This document shows, in pieces, positions 1-9,563 of a DNA stretch of 64,000 bases (position 1 is the stretch's first letter; each line of letters begins with the position of its first letter). The DNA is taken from contig CAWAQA010000007.1 in assembly GCA_963784065.1 (NCBI GenBank), positions 1 to 64,000 of the forward strand, read 5' to 3'. The notes under the pieces were generated by a model. The model was not told the origin of the DNA and made no database searches. It saw only the letters and a list, made by a program, of their open reading frames with translations. The DNA comes from CAWAQA01 sp963784065 (GTDB lineage: Bacteria > Acidobacteriota > Vicinamibacteria > Vicinamibacterales > UBA2999). The position numbers were made by a program, and so were the translations under genes.

Positions 1-2234
1 CGCTTCGTCGCCTCCCGTTTCGACGCGACGCAGGGCCGTTCGATCGGGACGCAGGTGAACGCGGTGACCAAGTCGGGAAAGAACCGGCCGACGGGATCCT
101 TCGCGGGCTACTTCCGCGACGATCGCTTCAAGGGCAAGGATTTCGTCACCGGCACCGTGCTGCCCTATTCGAACCAGCAGCTGAGCGGCACCTACGGCGG
201 CCCCATCGTGCGCGACAGGGCGCACTTCTTCGTCAACTACGAATGGGAGCGCGAGCCGCAGACGACGGTCTACACGACGCAGTTCCCCGCGTTCAACGTG
301 CAGCTGCCGGCCGACCGCAAGCAGAAGATGGCGGGCGCGCGGGTGGACTGGCAGTTGTCGCCGCAGGCCCGCCTGATGGTGCGCGGGAACTACGGGATCG
401 AAGTGACCCCGAATTTCGGCGGCGGGTCCAATCATCCGTCGAATGCAACCGAGAACAAGCGGCACAACGACGAGATCTACTCGACGTTGACGCAGGTGCT
501 GGGCAACCGCGGCCTCAACGAGATTCGCGGCGGCTTCAGCAGCTTCTACTACTACAACTATTCGATGGTGCGCTGGCCGGGTCACCCGATGGCGTCGCAG
601 GGCGTGACCATCGGCACCCCGCGCATCACGTTCACCGGGTTCACCGTGGGCCCGGCAGCCAACAACCCCCAGCGTCTGGGACAGAACGTCTGGTCGATTC
701 GCGACGACTTCACCTATTCGTTCAACGCCAGGGGACGTCACGACGTGAAGATTGGCGGCGAATACCTCCGGCTGTTCGGCTTCACGTCGAACTGCCGCGG
801 GTGCATGGGCCAGTACGATGCGACAGGCGGGCCGCTGCCGGCGAACCTCGAACAGGGGTTCCCTGTCTGGAACGACGTCTCGACGTGGAAGCTGGACATG
901 CTCTCCCCGATCCTCCGGCGTTACGACGTCACCGTCGGCGAGTTGCAGACATATCAGCACCGCAACACCTATGGCGGATGGTTCCAGGATGATTGGGCCA
1001 TCACGTCGCGGTTGACGCTGAACCTCGGCGTCCGCTACGACCTGGCGATGGGCGCGATGGCCAACGACATCGCCGTCCCGCCGTTCCTCGAAGCCGGCCG
1101 GCCGAACGACATCAACAATTTCGGTCCGCGGGCAGGCGCCGTCTATTCCCTCAACGACCGGACAGTCGTGCGCGGCGGCTACGGGGTGTACTTTGGGGAG
1201 ATTGCGAATACGACGACGTCGCGAACGCAGTCGTGGACGCAGCTCACCGGGGCGACGGTGGAGAATACCGTGCGCCGGGCGGATTTCGGAGCAACCCGTT
1301 CAGCGGCCCCATCCCGACGTTCGAGCAGGCGAAGCAGGCCTATTGCCACGTCAACAACGTGCCGGGCTGCTTGCGCGAAAGCCTGGAGCAGCTCGTCGAT
1401 CCCGATGCCAAGGTCATGTACAGCCACCAGGTGTCGGCCGGGTTCCAGCGGCAGATCGGCAACAGCATCTCGCTTGAAACCGACTACACGTATCAGGGGG
1501 AGCGCGGCGGATTCTACAGCCACCTCATGAACGTGACCTACAACCCGGACACGGGCGCCAACTATCCCTTCGCGGACGTCAACCGGCGCGCGTATCCGCT
1601 CTTCGGCAGGATCGGGATCGAGCGGTATGCCAGGTGGGGCAACCAGCATGCGGTGGTTTCGGCATTGACGAAGCGGTTCAGCAATCGCTGGTCGGCGTCG
1701 GGCACGTATACCCTGTCGTGGTACAAGGACGCCGAGGCGCAGCCGCTCAGCGGTCTCGTGCCGGTTTCGTTCGCCGTTCAACCAGACCTCGGCAACGAGT
1801 ACACCTACGCCGAGGGAGACCAGCGCCACCGGGCGGTGTTCACCGGCATCTGGGAAGCCGGCTACGGCTTCCAGTTGAGCGGCCTGTACTTTTTCGGCTC
1901 CGGGCAGCGCCGCGCCACCGACTGGGGCGGCGACCTCCGGGGCATCGGGTCTACCGTGCAGGGCGGCCGGTTGAAGCCGGATGGCGGGATCGTCGAGCGA
2001 AACAGTTTCGTGGGCGATCCGCTGCATCGCTTCGACCTGCGTATCCAGCGCCGGATCACGATCGATCGCTTCACGATCACTCCGCTGCTGGATGTCTTCA
2101 ACCTGTTCAACCACGCCAACTTCGGGTCGTATACGACCTCGGAGAGCAATGCACGGTACGGGCAGCCGAACACGAGCACGAACGTGGCGTATCAGCCGCG
2201 GACCCTGCAGTTTGGCTTCCGCACGACGTTCTGA
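1..2234 (+). CDS. TonB-dependent receptor, Oar-like, C-terminal part (cut by window start; one frameshift)
   Basis: The window opens inside this gene, so the signal peptide, the carboxypeptidase-regulatory domain and most of the plug are missing. The visible part begins with the plug/barrel junction motif QVNAVTKSGKN and runs through repeated aromatic amphipathic strands (NLGVRYDLAMG, GPRAGAVYSLNDRTVVRGGYG) to a C-terminal beta-signal ending in FGFRTTF, as expected for a 22-strand outer-membrane barrel. The family imports large substrates across the outer membrane with TonB energy; the substrate cannot be told here. Near base 1290 the frame moves by one: the product reads ...RADF in frame 1 and resumes as SNPFSGP in frame 3. 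The similarity continues without a gap, so I read this as a single missing third-codon base and not decay. Confidence 0.85.
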
Positions 2235-2323
2235 GCCGCGCGTCGAGAAGGTGAGATGAGAACCCCGATTCCAGGCTGGCTGATCTAATATCGTCCGTTG
2301 AGGCACTCGTGCAGGAGGAGACT

Positions 2324-4577
2324 ATGCGATCGAGATTCGGAGTCGCAGCCGGGACCCTGCTGGTTACCGGCGTGTTGGCCCTCTGTTTACCGGGTCGACA
2401 GTCATGGGCCAGAGTGCGCCGCCGCCAAACCCGACCGGTGTCGTCACCGGCGTGGTCACCAGTGAGAAGGGACCGGAGGCCGGCGTGTGGGTGATCGCCG
2501 AGACCGACGATCTCAACACCAAGTTCCGCAAGATCGTGGTGACCAACGACGCGGGCCGCTTCCTGCTGCCTGAACTGCCGCGAGCCAACTATCGCGTCTG
2601 GGTCCGTGGCTACGGGCTCATCGACTCGAAGGCCATGATGGCGAAGGAAGGGCAGGATCTGAAGCTGGCCACCACGACGGCCAAGACGCCGCAGGAAGCG
2701 GCGAAGATTTATCCCGCCAACCACTGGCTCTCGCTCATGGAGATGCCCAGGTCCAGTGACTTCCCCGGGACCGGCGCCGAGGGCAACGGCATCCTCCAGT
2801 CGACGCAGACGCGCGACGAATACATGTACACGATGAAGGGCTGTCTCCGTTGCCACCAGGTCGGCAACGAGTGGACGCGTTCACACCCGACCGGCGAGTT
2901 CACCTCGACGATCGACGGCTGGAGAAAGCGCGTCCAGATGGGCCAGCGCTCCGGCGAAATGGCGGACTGGATGCGGCGTCTCGGACCGCGCGGTCTCGAG
3001 ATGTTCGCGAGCTGGACCGACCGCATCGCCAAGGGCGAAGTGCCGGAAGCGCCGGCGCGTCCCACCGGGGTGGAGCGCAACGTCGTCGTGACCCAGTGGG
3101 AATGGACCAACAACATGGGCAAGGTCCACGACGAGGTGTCAACCGACAAGCGCAATCCGCGTCTGAACGCGCATGGCCCCATCTTCGGCGCCGAGATCGC
3201 CAACGACTACCTCGCCGTCCTCGACCCGCAGAGGAACATCTCGGAGCTGATGCGCATCCCGACGCTGATCCCGCGCGAGAAGATGACCGCCTCCTATGGC
3301 CAGGCCGGGATCAAGACATCACGGATCGCCGATCTGGATCGCTTCAACCCGACGAACAACCACAACCCGATGATGGACAGCAAGGGTCGCGTCTGGTACA
3401 CGGCGACGCTGCGTCCCCCGGCCGACCAGCCGGCCTGGTGCAAGCCGGAGTCGGGAAACAAGTTCGCGCAGTACTTCCCGCTCGCACGCGCCGGCCGCAA
3501 CGTGAGCGTCTACGATCCGAAGACGCGCCGGTTCTCGATGATCGACACCTGCTTCGGCTCGCATCACCTGCAGTTCGGGTATGACGCCAACGAAACGCTG
3601 TACCTGGGCCAGCCCGGTGGATCGGTCTTCTCCTGGATCAACACGAAGATGTTCGACGAGACAGGAGATGGGACGAAGGCGCAGGGCTGGTGCCCGACCG
3701 TGGTCGATACCAACGGCGACGGCAAGATCACCAAGCCGTGGAACGAGCCGATCCGCCTGCGCAATACGCTGTTCGAGGAGGACGTGGCGGACGTCAGTAC
3801 GAGAACTTCGACAAGTCACGCGACACCCGGGTGGAGATCGGCGCCTACGGCCTCATCGTCAGCCCGATCGACGGATCCGTCTGGGGCGCGCAGGAAAGCT
3901 ATCCCGGAAAGATCATCCGCCTGACCATCGGCAATAACCCTCCGGAAAGCTGCATCTCGGAAGTGTTCGAGGTGCCCTCGGAGAGAATGGGCGTAGACCC
4001 GGCCTCCGGCAACACCGGCTTCATGCCGCGCGGTCTCGACGTCGACAAGAAGGGCGTGATGTGGACGGCGCTCTCGGGATCGAACCACCTGGCCAGCTTC
4101 GATCGCAGCAAGTGCGCCGCCACGATCAATGGCCCAGAGGCGCACCTGGGCCGGCACTGCAAGGAAGGCTGGACGCTGCGGCCGCTGCCGAGCCCCATGT
4201 TCAAGAACACGAACGTGCGGTCCGACTACTACTATTACAACTGGGTCGACCAGTTTAATACCCTCGGCCTCGGCGAGAACGTGCCCATCACCACCGGCAC
4301 CGGGTCGGACTCGCTCATCGCGTGGCTGCCCGACAAGAACCAGCCGGTCGTGATGCGCGTGCCGTATCCGCTTGCAGGCTTCCACCCGCGCGGTATGGAC
4401 GGACGGATCGACGATCCGAACGCCGGCTGGAAGGGCCGCGGCATCTGGTCGTCCACCGGTGCCGACACCGTGTGGCATTCCGAGAATGCCATGGCGAAAA
4501 AGGACGGGAAGTTCTACTCGGTCGCCAAGCCCATCCTCGTCAAGTTCCAGGTCCGCCCCGATCCGCTCGCGCGGTAG
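2324..4577 (+). CDS. Exported carboxypeptidase-regulatory / haem-motif / beta-propeller protein (two frameshifts)
   Basis: Begins MRSRFGVAAGTLLVTGVLAL, a clear signal peptide, after a GGAGG-type ribosome site. The mature part starts with a carboxypeptidase-regulatory-like beta-sandwich (GVVTGVV...ANYRVWVRGYG), then a CXXCH motif (CLRCH, bases about 2842-2856), then a long region resembling streptogramin-lyase/NHL propeller proteins (DSKGRVWYT, DVDKKGVMWTALSG). I infer a periplasmic protein carrying one covalent c-type haem on a propeller scaffold; its partner is unknown. Two single-base deletions are needed to join the frames, near 2388 (within the signal peptide) and near 3797 (DVADV/QYENFD). 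A TAATAT box at 2286-2291 could be a -10 element. The family is common but uncharacterised in Acidobacteriota, so function stays open. Confidence 0.75.
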
Positions 4578-4590
4578 CGATATTCGTTGA

Positions 4591-4672
4591 GCCGGGTCCG
4601 AAAGGACCCGGCCTACGCCTTACGCTCCACTGGTAGAGTTCCCCGTAGGGCGGGTCCTTTCGGATCCGCCCA
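4591..4672. repeat. Pair of short REP-like hairpins
   Basis: Two GC-rich hairpins of the same family lie in opposite orientation: a gccgggtcc/ggacccggc stem (4591-4612) and a ggcgggtcc/ggatccgcc stem (4649-4671). The first starts 14 bases after the upstream stop codon. The loops are AAA/TTTC-like, and CCTACG/CGTAGG flank both, so the two can also pair with each other. No U-run follows, so they are at best imperfect terminators. Copies recur at 6173, 6231, 6256, 23800, 38798, 45030 and 45079. Confidence 0.85.
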
Positions 4673-4678
4673 CCGTAG

Positions 4679-6172
4679 ATGACAACCACCGCCACACCAC
4701 CGGGATTCGCCGCGCTTGGCATCGCCCTCGTGCTTGCCTGGTGCGGAACGCCAGGGCATGCCGTCACTCACAACTCGGCGCCCCTCGCCGCCGGCGTCAG
4801 TTCACAGGCAACATCCTCACAGCGGGCAGGGCGGATCCCGCCGCTCTCGACGGCGGCCAAGACATTCATCCCGTACCGCGACGCCAGCCGCATCATCGAA
4901 GCGCTGGGCCAGCGCCTTCCGCCGGATCTGATTGACAAGAGTCCCGCCGAGCTCGAGGCCGCGTGGCCTGCGTGGGTGGGGCAGCGTGACCGGACGATCC
5001 GGGCGCGGCTCGCACGCGGCGACGAGGATTCGGTCGTGCATTTCTGGCAGTACGGCACCTCGTTCACGACGTTGCCGCCGGTCACCGAACGAAACATGGC
5101 GAGACTCGGCGGCGCGGATGCCGCCGCGGGCGTTCTGCAACAGCGCCTGGATGATCTCGTGAAAGGCATTGCAGCGCCGGTGACCAACGAGCGCCTGCAG
5201 TTCGCGCGGCAGGTGCTCGCGCGTCATGGCATCGATCCGGCGACGGCCGCGGGCATGGCGCAGGCGCGGGAGTACCTCGAAGCGCTCCGGCGGCGCGTCG
5301 TGGCGGAGTATGACGAGTATCAGCGGACCCTCGGTTCCGCGCAGTCCCTCGACGCGGCCGGGGCGCTCGCTGCCTACGCCACGATGTTCCGCCAGCGTGG
5401 CCTCTCGTCGGATACCTCGCTCCTTCCGTCGTTCGCGATCGAGCAGGCGCTCGAGAGCCGCAGGAGCCAGGGGCTCATGGCCGCCGGCGGCGTGCGGCGT
5501 GTCGCGATTGCCGGCCCTGGGCTCGATGTCGCCAACAAGGACGACGGCTACGACTTCTATCCCCAGCAGACGATTCAGCCCTTCGGCCTCATGGACTCGC
5601 TGCTTCGCCTCGGGCTCGCACGCCAGGACGAGCTCGTCGTCGCGACGTTCGATCTGAGTCCCATGATCAACCAGCACATGGAGGCATCTCTCACACGGGC
5701 GCGCGCCGGCGGCGATTACGTCGTCTATCTGCCGTTACACGGCGAGGAGCAGTGGAATCCCGAACTCGTGAGCTACTGGCGCCGTTTCGGAGACAAGGTG
5801 GGGACGGAGATCGAGCCCGGCGCCGCGCCGCCGGCCGCCGGCCCCGTTCGGATTCGAGCGGTCCGGATGCCGTCGGCGCGCATGGAGTCCATCGTGCCGA
5901 GGGATCTGAACATCGTCCTCGAGCGCCTCGATCCGCTGCCAGCGGACGAACGGTTCGACCTGATCGTCGCCACCAACCTCCTTGTCTACTACGACGTGTT
6001 CGAGCAGGAGTTGGCGCTCGCCAACATCGCGGCGATGCTGCGGCCAGGAGGGCTGTTCCTCACCAACACCCCCGTCCCGCCGATCGCGCCGATGACGCTC
6101 TCGGAACGCTTTACCACCGTCTCCTACAGCGAGCGGCAGACCGACCACCTGTTCTGGTACGTGAGGCAGTAG
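4679..6172 (+). CDS. Exported methyltransferase-fold protein
   Basis: A 497-residue product with an N-terminal hydrophobic segment (residues about 8-28, GFAALGIALVLAW) that looks like a signal peptide. The middle is helical. The C-terminal half has a Rossmann-like stretch VRRVAIAGPGLDVANKDDG (motif I region) and FDLIVATNLLVYYDVFEQEL...MLRPGGLFLTN, typical of CheR-like class I SAM methyltransferases (motifs IV-VI). SAM is not normally found outside the cytoplasm, so either the N-terminus is a membrane anchor facing inward or the fold has lost its methyltransferase role. The ATG directly abuts the repeat ending at 4678, leaving no recognisable ribosome site. An internal start would remove the signal segment, but no good in-frame candidate with a Shine-Dalgarno was seen. 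Confidence 0.7.
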   Translation: MTTTATPPGFAALGIALVLAWCGTPGHAVTHNSAPLAAGVSSQATSSQRAGRIPPLSTAAKTFIPYRDASRIIEALGQRLPPDLIDKSPAELEAAWPAWVGQRDRTIRARLARGDEDSVVHFWQYGTSFTTLPPVTERNMARLGGADAAAGVLQQRLDDLVKGIAAPVTNERLQFARQVLARHGIDPATAAGMAQAREYLEALRRRVVAEYDEYQRTLGSAQSLDAAGALAAYATMFRQRGLSSDTSLLPSFAIEQALESRRSQGLMAAGGVRRVAIAGPGLDVANKDDGYDFYPQQTIQPFGLMDSLLRLGLARQDELVVATFDLSPMINQHMEASLTRARAGGDYVVYLPLHGEEQWNPELVSYWRRFGDKVGTEIEPGAAPPAAGPVRIRAVRMPSARMESIVPRDLNIVLERLDPLPADERFDLIVATNLLVYYDVFEQELALANIAAMLRPGGLFLTNTPVPPIAPMTLSERFTTVSYSERQTDHLFWYVRQ

Positions 6173-6322
6173 GGCGGGTCCTTTCGGACCCGCCACGCGC
6201 GCCAAACGTCACAAGTTGATCGAACGTAGGCCCGGGTCCTTTGGACCCGGCTGGAGGCGGGTCTAAGAGACCCGCCCTGCGTCTGACTTCGCTCGATGTA
6301 GAGGCCGACCCTCAGGTCGGCC
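6173..6322. repeat. Cluster of four short hairpins
   Basis: Directly after the stop at 6172 come a gcgggtcc/ggacccgc hairpin (about 6173-6194), a cccgggtcc/ggacccgg hairpin (6231-6250), a ggcgggtct/agacccgcc hairpin (6256-6276) and a second sequence family, ggccgacc/ggtcggcc (6303-6322). Each has an 8-9 bp stem with a 2-4 base loop. The two sequence types (GGGTCC and GCCGACC) recur elsewhere in the window behind genes. Confidence 0.8.
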
Positions 6323-6341
6323 GGGCCGGCCTCGACGAATA

Positions 6342-6625
6342 CAACGCAGAGGGCGCAGAGGAGCAGAGGGCGCAGAGGTCAGAAACGCACGAAGCCGGAA
6401 ACGGACGAAGTCTCATTCACTAACGTGATGGTCGTTCGACGGGCCGCCCGGAGGGCGGGTGCGAGTGAGACGGACCCGCATCAACAAGCCGCACGTCAGG
6501 TCGTCACGGCGGCTTGTTGGTGCGGGTCCGCCTCACTCGGCGTCGGCCTGCATGGCAGCCCGACCCGTCGAACGACCACCGTTCTCCGCGCCCTCTGCTC
6601 CTCTGCGATCTCTGCGATGTATTGG
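6342..6625. repeat. Giant modular imperfect palindrome (about 280 bp)
   Basis: The 5' outer arm (6342-6380) is purine-rich, built on repeats of CGCAGAGG. The 3' outer arm (about 6581-6625) is its pyrimidine-rich complement (CTCTGCTCCTCTGCGAT). Inside are nested complementary segments: GGTCGTTCGACGGG near 6429 pairs with CCCGTCGAACGACC near 6565-6580, and GACGGACCCGCATCAACAAGCCG (about 6470-6490) pairs with CGGCTTGTTGGTGCGGGTCCG near 6511-6532. The same outer arm, TTCGAC module and CAACAA module appear at 46119-46349. Short open frames across it are read-through of the repeat and are not annotated. Confidence 0.85.
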
Positions 6626-6659
6626 TGTCGTGAACTCAGAAGCGCAAGCCAGCCGGGAA

Positions 6660-7757
6660 CTAGGCGGTGAGGGTAACCAGCAGAGCGAGCACCGCGACGA
6701 CGCCCGCGGCCTGCCACCACAGCTCCACGCGCTCGCGCGTGAAGGCCAGCGCGAGACCAAGCACGCCGGCGGCCCCGAGCAGAAAATACCAGTAGACGTC
6801 CACGGTCTGTTCTTGGACACCGCGGGGAGAGCGGCTGCGGACCTCCTGGATGATACGCAGCGCCATCGCCCGATCGTCTTCCCGATCGACCTCGAAATAC
6901 CTTCCGCGCGCGGCAAGGGCGATCTCCTGAAGCGAGATCCGATCCAGCGCCGAACGGACCGGACCACCCTCCGCCCACGGCGGCACGATGCCGTATGCCC
7001 ACTGCGGCTCGGGAATCATGCCGCCGCCCAGCGTTCCGATGCCGACCACGTAAATGGCGATGCCCTTGCTGGTCGCCTCTTCCACCGACCGGCTGACGTC
7101 GCCGCTCCACGTCTGCCCGTCGGTCAGCACGACAAACGCCTTGGCATTCGGCGACGGGCCATAGAGCTCCGCGTTCTTCTCGAGCAGCCTCATGCTCCAA
7201 TACAACCCGGCCTCGAGGTTGGTGTCCCACGTCGTATCCACCTCGAGCCGGAACGGCGGCGCCTCGCCAAGGTGGTCGAGGAAGAAGAAGAGCGCGTTTG
7301 GATCCTTCGTCAGCCGCAGTTGCGGCGCCGCGTAATGCGCGAACAGTCCGAGCGCGACGCGGTCTTCGCGCCAGCTGAGCGTCTCGGCAAACGTCCGCAC
7401 CCACCGGATGGCGCGCCGCCACCTGTCGGGCCGAATATCCGCGACCCGCATCGACGCCGATCCGTCGATCAGGATCACGATATCGGCGCCGGCGGAGCGG
7501 GTCACGCTCGCCACCGCCTGGGGCTGCGCGAGCGCGACGATGGTGGACGCCATGGCGACCATGACGAGAAGCCAGAACCACAGGTCGCCGACAGCGGCGA
7601 GGCGGTTCCCCGCCGGAACGATCCTCCCTCCCGCGTACTCGCGCACCGCGGCACGCCGCCTCGCGCATTGCCACAACCAGAGGAGCAGCAACGGCACGAG
7701 GCCGGCAAGGAGCCACAGCATCCCCGGTTCGGCGAATCGCAGTGGACCCAGTTCCAT
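6660..7757 (-). CDS. VWA-domain membrane protein, BatB-like
   Basis: A 365-residue protein with two N-terminal transmembrane segments (LLWLLAGLVPLLLLWLW; FWLLVMVAMASTIVAL), a von Willebrand A domain with an intact MIDAS motif (DGSAS in DIVILIDGSASM) and TDGQTW further on, and two C-terminal membrane segments. This arrangement matches BatB/BatA proteins of the Bacteroides aerotolerance-type operons, where MoxR ATPases act with membrane VWA proteins. It is the last gene of the minus-strand operon; its ATG overlaps the preceding stop by one base (TAATG), indicating translational coupling. Confidence 0.85.
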   Translation of the reverse strand: MELGPLRFAEPGMLWLLAGLVPLLLLWLWQCARRRAAVREYAGGRIVPAGNRLAAVGDLWFWLLVMVAMASTIVALAQPQAVASVTRSAGADIVILIDGSASMRVADIRPDRWRRAIRWVRTFAETLSWREDRVALGLFAHYAAPQLRLTKDPNALFFFLDHLGEAPPFRLEVDTTWDTNLEAGLYWSMRLLEKNAELYGPSPNAKAFVVLTDGQTWSGDVSRSVEEATSKGIAIYVVGIGTLGGGMIPEPQWAYGIVPPWAEGGPVRSALDRISLQEIALAARGRYFEVDREDDRAMALRIIQEVRSRSPRGVQEQTVDVYWYFLLGAAGVLGLALAFTRERVELWWQAAGVVAVLALLVTLTA

Positions 7758-8467
7758 TAGCCCTTGCGCTGCCGCACCTGGTCGCCGCCGCGCTCGTTCT
7801 CCTTCGAGCGCTCATCCCGGTCTTCGGGCACGTACACCTTGAACTCCTTTTGCGAGCGCCCCGGCGGAGGCGCTCCTTCGCGCCCGTGAAGGGTCTGCGG
7901 CGAGTGCGGCCCCTCTTCGCCGGGTGCCGGCGTCCTCGACGTCGCCAGGCGCCCGCCCCTCGCGAGGTCATCACGAACCACGAGCAGGTACTCGTAGTTG
8001 AATGCCGCATCGGGATGACCGTCGCCTTCGCTCAACACAACCTGATACGCCGCGCGCGCATCGTCAATCGCGCGCATCATGGCTGGACGGTCGGCCGTGC
8101 GCTGCTGCCCCAGGCGGTACGCGGCATTTGCGGCGATGAACAGCAGCTCCGTGTCGGCGTCCCCGCCCGCCGTCTGGCCGCGCGCAAGCGACAGCAGGGC
8201 GTCGTAGTCACCGCCCCAATATCGGACGGCGGCGCGGCTGGCGCGCATTCGCGTGAGGGCGTCGCCGCCAATCCACGGCACATAGCGTGCGTATCCCGCG
8301 TACTGCTCCAGCTCGTCGTACGCGCGGGCGGACTCGACGAAGTCGAGCGACACCAGCGCCTCGTCCGCGCCCGCGATGCGATGCTCGAGCCGGCCCACCG
8401 CAAGTGCCACCCCGCCCAGTACCGCGAGCGCGAGCGCTGCAACCACGTACGCGCCGATGGTCTTCAT
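7757..8467 (-). CDS. Membrane-anchored TPR-like protein of the moxR/bat operon
   Basis: A 236-residue protein with a single N-terminal membrane segment (IGAYVVAALALAVLGGVAL), a helical middle with TPR-like spacing (AYDELEQYAGYARY, ELLFIAANAAYRLG), and a low-complexity charged C-terminus rich in E, R, K and G. Position between two VWA genes suggests the BatC/TPR component, but no TPR consensus is strong enough to be certain. It lies 10 bases after the BatA-like gene and is coupled to the following BatB-like gene. Confidence 0.7.
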   Translation of the reverse strand: MKTIGAYVVAALALAVLGGVALAVGRLEHRIAGADEALVSLDFVESARAYDELEQYAGYARYVPWIGGDALTRMRASRAAVRYWGGDYDALLSLARGQTAGGDADTELLFIAANAAYRLGQQRTADRPAMMRAIDDARAAYQVVLSEGDGHPDAAFNYEYLLVVRDDLARGGRLATSRTPAPGEEGPHSPQTLHGREGAPPPGRSQKEFKVYVPEDRDERSKENERGGDQVRQRKG

Positions 8468-8477
8468 GACGTTGTCC

Positions 8478-9563
8478 TCATGGGAACCTGCTGAAAGACG
8501 GCACCGTCAACCGGAGGGCCAGCGCGATCGCCCAGAGCGCGACCGCGGCCAGCGCGAACGGGGAGAACTGCGGCCGGTTGACCGTGTACCGCGAGACGTC
8601 GATGCGTCCGACGGCCAGTTGATCGATCTCATGGACGGCTCGAAAGATCGCAGACTCGTCGGCCACGGGAAAGAACCGGCCGCCGGTTTTTTCGATGGCG
8701 GTCTTCCAGATGGCGTCGGGCACCACGTCGCCCAGCTGTTTGTTGGCGGCAATCCGCAGCATGTACACGGGGATCTTGTAGTCGTAGGCGGCCTGGAGAA
8801 TGGAATCGAGCGGACGCCCTTCGAACTGGACCTGCGTATCGTCGCCGTCGCTGAAGATCAGCATGGCGTTGCCGCTTGCTTCGAGGAAATCAAACGATCG
8901 GAACAAGCCGACGGCGACGTTGAGCGCGTTGATGAGCACCGTGCCCGGCGCGTTGAAGCGCCCCCACTCCTCCCACGTGTTGATCAGCGAGATGCTGAGC
9001 AGGATGTTCTCGTAGTCGGTGGTGAACGGCGTCAGCACGTAAGCCTCGTCGCCGAACTCGATGAGCGCGATGAGGTCGCGATAGCGGCCCTGCATGCGCA
9101 GCCGGATGAAATACTCCGCCGCTGCCACGCTCGTGAAGAAAGCGGGCGCATCGATCTGGCCGAGCTTCGTGGTTCGAAATGCCTCCGTCATGCTGCCCGA
9201 GGCGTCTACGAACATCGCGATGCGCCGGCCCGGGTAGGACACCTGCTCCCGCATCAGCCGCGTGAACGGGTCCGCGAGCGCGATCGCGAACAGGCCCAGG
9301 CCAAGCAGGAAGGCCGCGAGCGGCACATGCCGGACGCCGCGGAATCCGGACCGGCGGAAAGTGAGGAGCATCGCGGGCAGTGCCACGCGATGACGTTGCG
9401 CGGCGCCGCCGCGAAGCAGCCGGACCATCAGTGTCAGCAGGGCGATGGCCAGGCCGGCGAGGGCGGCGAGGATAGCCGCTTCGCGCCGATCGAAGGCCAG
9501 TTCCTCCCAGCGCACCCGGCTCCAGTCGGCCAGCAGTTCGCGAAGCATCGCCATGTCGATCAT
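8478..9563 (-). CDS. VWA-domain membrane protein, BatA-like
   Basis: A 361-residue product from the ATG at 9563, which overlaps the upstream stop by four bases (ATGA). It has N-terminal membrane segments (AAILAALAGLAIALLTLMVRLL; PLAAFLLGLGLFAIAL), then a VWA domain with MIDAS residues DASGS (IAMFVDASGSM), SDGDDTQ and a PVYMLRIA strand, and a C-terminal membrane helix. The pattern fits BatA. Open frame extends further upstream but that part overlaps the preceding gene and has no protein-like character, so I chose the coupled ATG. Confidence 0.85.
   Translation of the reverse strand: MIDMAMLRELLADWSRVRWEELAFDRREAAILAALAGLAIALLTLMVRLLRGGAAQRHRVALPAMLLTFRRSGFRGVRHVPLAAFLLGLGLFAIALADPFTRLMREQVSYPGRRIAMFVDASGSMTEAFRTTKLGQIDAPAFFTSVAAAEYFIRLRMQGRYRDLIALIEFGDEAYVLTPFTTDYENILLSISLINTWEEWGRFNAPGTVLINALNVAVGLFRSFDFLEASGNAMLIFSDGDDTQVQFEGRPLDSILQAAYDYKIPVYMLRIAANKQLGDVVPDAIWKTAIEKTGGRFFPVADESAIFRAVHEIDQLAVGRIDVSRYTVNRPQFSPFALAAVALWAIALALRLTVPSFSRFP

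Noticed and set aside
1179..2306. Long minus-strand open frame opposite the first TonB receptor
   Set aside because: It mirrors the receptor's codon structure, is rich in R/A/V/E and shows no protein motif; the plus-strand product is clearly homologous to a known family.
6342..6625. Giant palindrome as an insertion sequence
   Set aside because: No transposase frame inside or beside it; arms pair along most of their length instead of flanking a gene.
6459..7760. 433-codon plus-strand frame crossing the giant palindrome and the BatB-like gene
   Set aside because: Begins within the repeat and continues antisense to a VWA gene; no independent support.
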